The notes under the pieces were generated by a model. It saw nothing but the letters and a program-made list of their open reading frames with translations. It ran no database searches and had not been told where the DNA came from. The position numbers were made by a program, and so were the translations under genes. From Paraburkholderia kirstenboschensis (GTDB lineage: Bacteria; Pseudomonadota; Gammaproteobacteria; Burkholderiales; Burkholderiaceae): a stretch of DNA of 64,000 nt. This document shows positions 63,274 through 64,000 of this stretch, in pieces (position 1 is the stretch's first letter; each line of letters opens with the position of its first letter). The DNA lies in contig NZ_CAJHCR010000001.1 of NCBI RefSeq assembly GCF_904848585.1, forward strand, positions 682,001-746,000, written 5' to 3'.

Positions 63274-63801
63274 TCAATGATGGTGGCCATGGCCATGTCC
63301 GCCCGACGACCAGCCGAAGCCGATCGATACGGCCGGACCGTACCAGCCAGGATAGCCGTAACCGTACCAGGGCGGGTAGACCGGAGGCGGATAATAGGCG
63401 GGATAAGCCGGTGCGACGTACACCGGCGGTTGCGCGACCGCATAGGTGGCAGGTGGATACGAAGAGGCTGGCTGCTGCTCGAATTGCTGCCCTTGCGTCG
63501 CTTGCTGCCCGGCCTGTGGGTCACCGGCCACGCCGCCTGCCGTGCCGACCGGCACTTCTCGTTGTGCCGCGCTGGCGGGCACCGTCGCGTAATACGCCGG
63601 GTAGTAGCCCGGATAGTAGCCGTAAGGGTAGTAGCAGCCCGACAGCAGCAGCGCGCCCGCGGCGACGCAAAGGGCGAGCCGGCCGCGGCCTAGGTATCCC
63701 CCGTGGGGAATGTGGTGGCGCATGCAATCAGCCGCACGCCGCGAGGGCAGCGGCGATCGCATGGGAACGGGGTGAAAAGAGTCGATCAGGGGGGACTTCA
63801 T
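63274..63801 (-). CDS. Tyr/Pro-rich lipoprotein with His-rich C-terminus
   Basis: The product has a lipobox LLSGC preceded by a basic and hydrophobic segment (GRGRLALCVAAGALLLSGC). A Tyr-Pro stretch follows (YYPYGYYPGYYPAYY), then a Gln-rich part, another Tyr/Pro/Ala run (PVYVAPAYPAYYPPPVYPPWYGYG) and the end GGHGHGHHH. ATG 63801 has GGAG seven bases upstream, giving 175 residues with a long n-region; ATG 63723 (149 residues) gives a more usual signal length. No catalytic family is visible. The His tail could bind metal. Similar YYP-rich lipoproteins occur in Burkholderia. Confidence 0.7.
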   Translation of the reverse strand: MKSPLIDSFHPVPMRSPLPSRRAADCMRHHIPHGGYLGRGRLALCVAAGALLLSGCYYPYGYYPGYYPAYYATVPASAAQREVPVGTAGGVAGDPQAGQQATQGQQFEQQPASSYPPATYAVAQPPVYVAPAYPAYYPPPVYPPWYGYGYPGWYGPAVSIGFGWSSGGHGHGHHH

Positions 63802-64000
63802 GACGCGCTCCGGTGTGCAAGCAACTTGCGAGCGACGCAGCCGACGCCTTCGTCGGTACGTCATTGCACGAGCTTACGCTCACGCGGCGCAAAGAGGATT
63901 GCAAAACCGTAACGGCGTATTTCGCCTCGTTGCGGCAGCGCGCCGCGCCACTTCGCGGCGCTCCCTACGGCTTTTCCCGGGGCACGTCTTGTCAGCGGAA

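Overview
The window looks like a chromosomal segment of a Burkholderiaceae beta-proteobacterium, most likely Paraburkholderia or a close relative. The evidence is GC-rich codon use, the box aerobic benzoyl-CoA pathway with its BoxR regulator, the DUF2844/DUF3443 gene pair, BamC, lysine-rich and tyrosine-rich small proteins of types common in that family, and a yeast-type 2-isopropylmalate synthase. No tRNA, rRNA, insertion sequence, phage gene or CRISPR array was seen.

Layout. 1-1184: end of etfB and all of etfA. 1.6-5.1 kb: a membrane diguanylate cyclase, a 46-residue lysine-rich protein, a transglutaminase-like protein and a small exported protein. 5.2-9.5 kb (minus): a tripartite drug-efflux operon (DHA2 permease, HlyD adaptor, NodT outer-membrane factor). 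10-18.3 kb: an HMA-like protein without metal cysteines, a tandem ABM-domain protein divergent from a LysR gene, a GlxA-type AraC regulator whose stop codon overlaps the start of mug, a divergent HTH-less GlxA paralogue, an acetolactate synthase without a small subunit, and an ArsR/aldo-keto reductase pair. 18.5-24.1 kb: a pimFCD-like beta-oxidation operon with a divergent LysR gene. 24.2-29.4 kb: two small hypothetical genes, an amino-acid-type dCache chemoreceptor, and a Tat-exported phospholipase C preceded by a lipoprotein.

29.6-40.0 kb is a benzoate-to-dehydroadipate module. The minus-strand operon carries a DUF4863 gene, boxD, bclA and an alpha/beta hydrolase. boxR is divergent from it, and boxC-boxB-boxA follow boxR. 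Benzoate is made into a CoA thioester by BclA, epoxidised by BoxAB, ring-cleaved by BoxC and oxidised by BoxD. The resulting acyl-CoA needs beta-oxidation, which the pimFCD-like operon and EtfAB could supply.

40.1-51.1 kb is a reductive pyrimidine (or hydantoin) catabolism module: a RutR-like TetR regulator with an 18-bp palindrome, an N-carbamoyl-amino-acid hydrolase, PreT/PreA, an NCS1 permease, a dihydropyrimidinase and a polar amino-acid ABC importer.

51.2-64.0 kb: leuA preceded by a previously unlisted leucine-rich leader peptide and attenuator-like hairpins; a lipoprotein with an Ala/Ser insert; an HMW1C-type cytoplasmic glycosyltransferase with no adhesin beside it; a DUF3443 lipoprotein with two DTGS motifs, paired with DUF2844; bamC; a DMT permease; an L-lactate permease; and a Tyr/Pro-rich lipoprotein. 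The strongest regulatory observations are the leuA leader, the shared motif at the two BoxR-side promoters, and the RutR-like palindrome.
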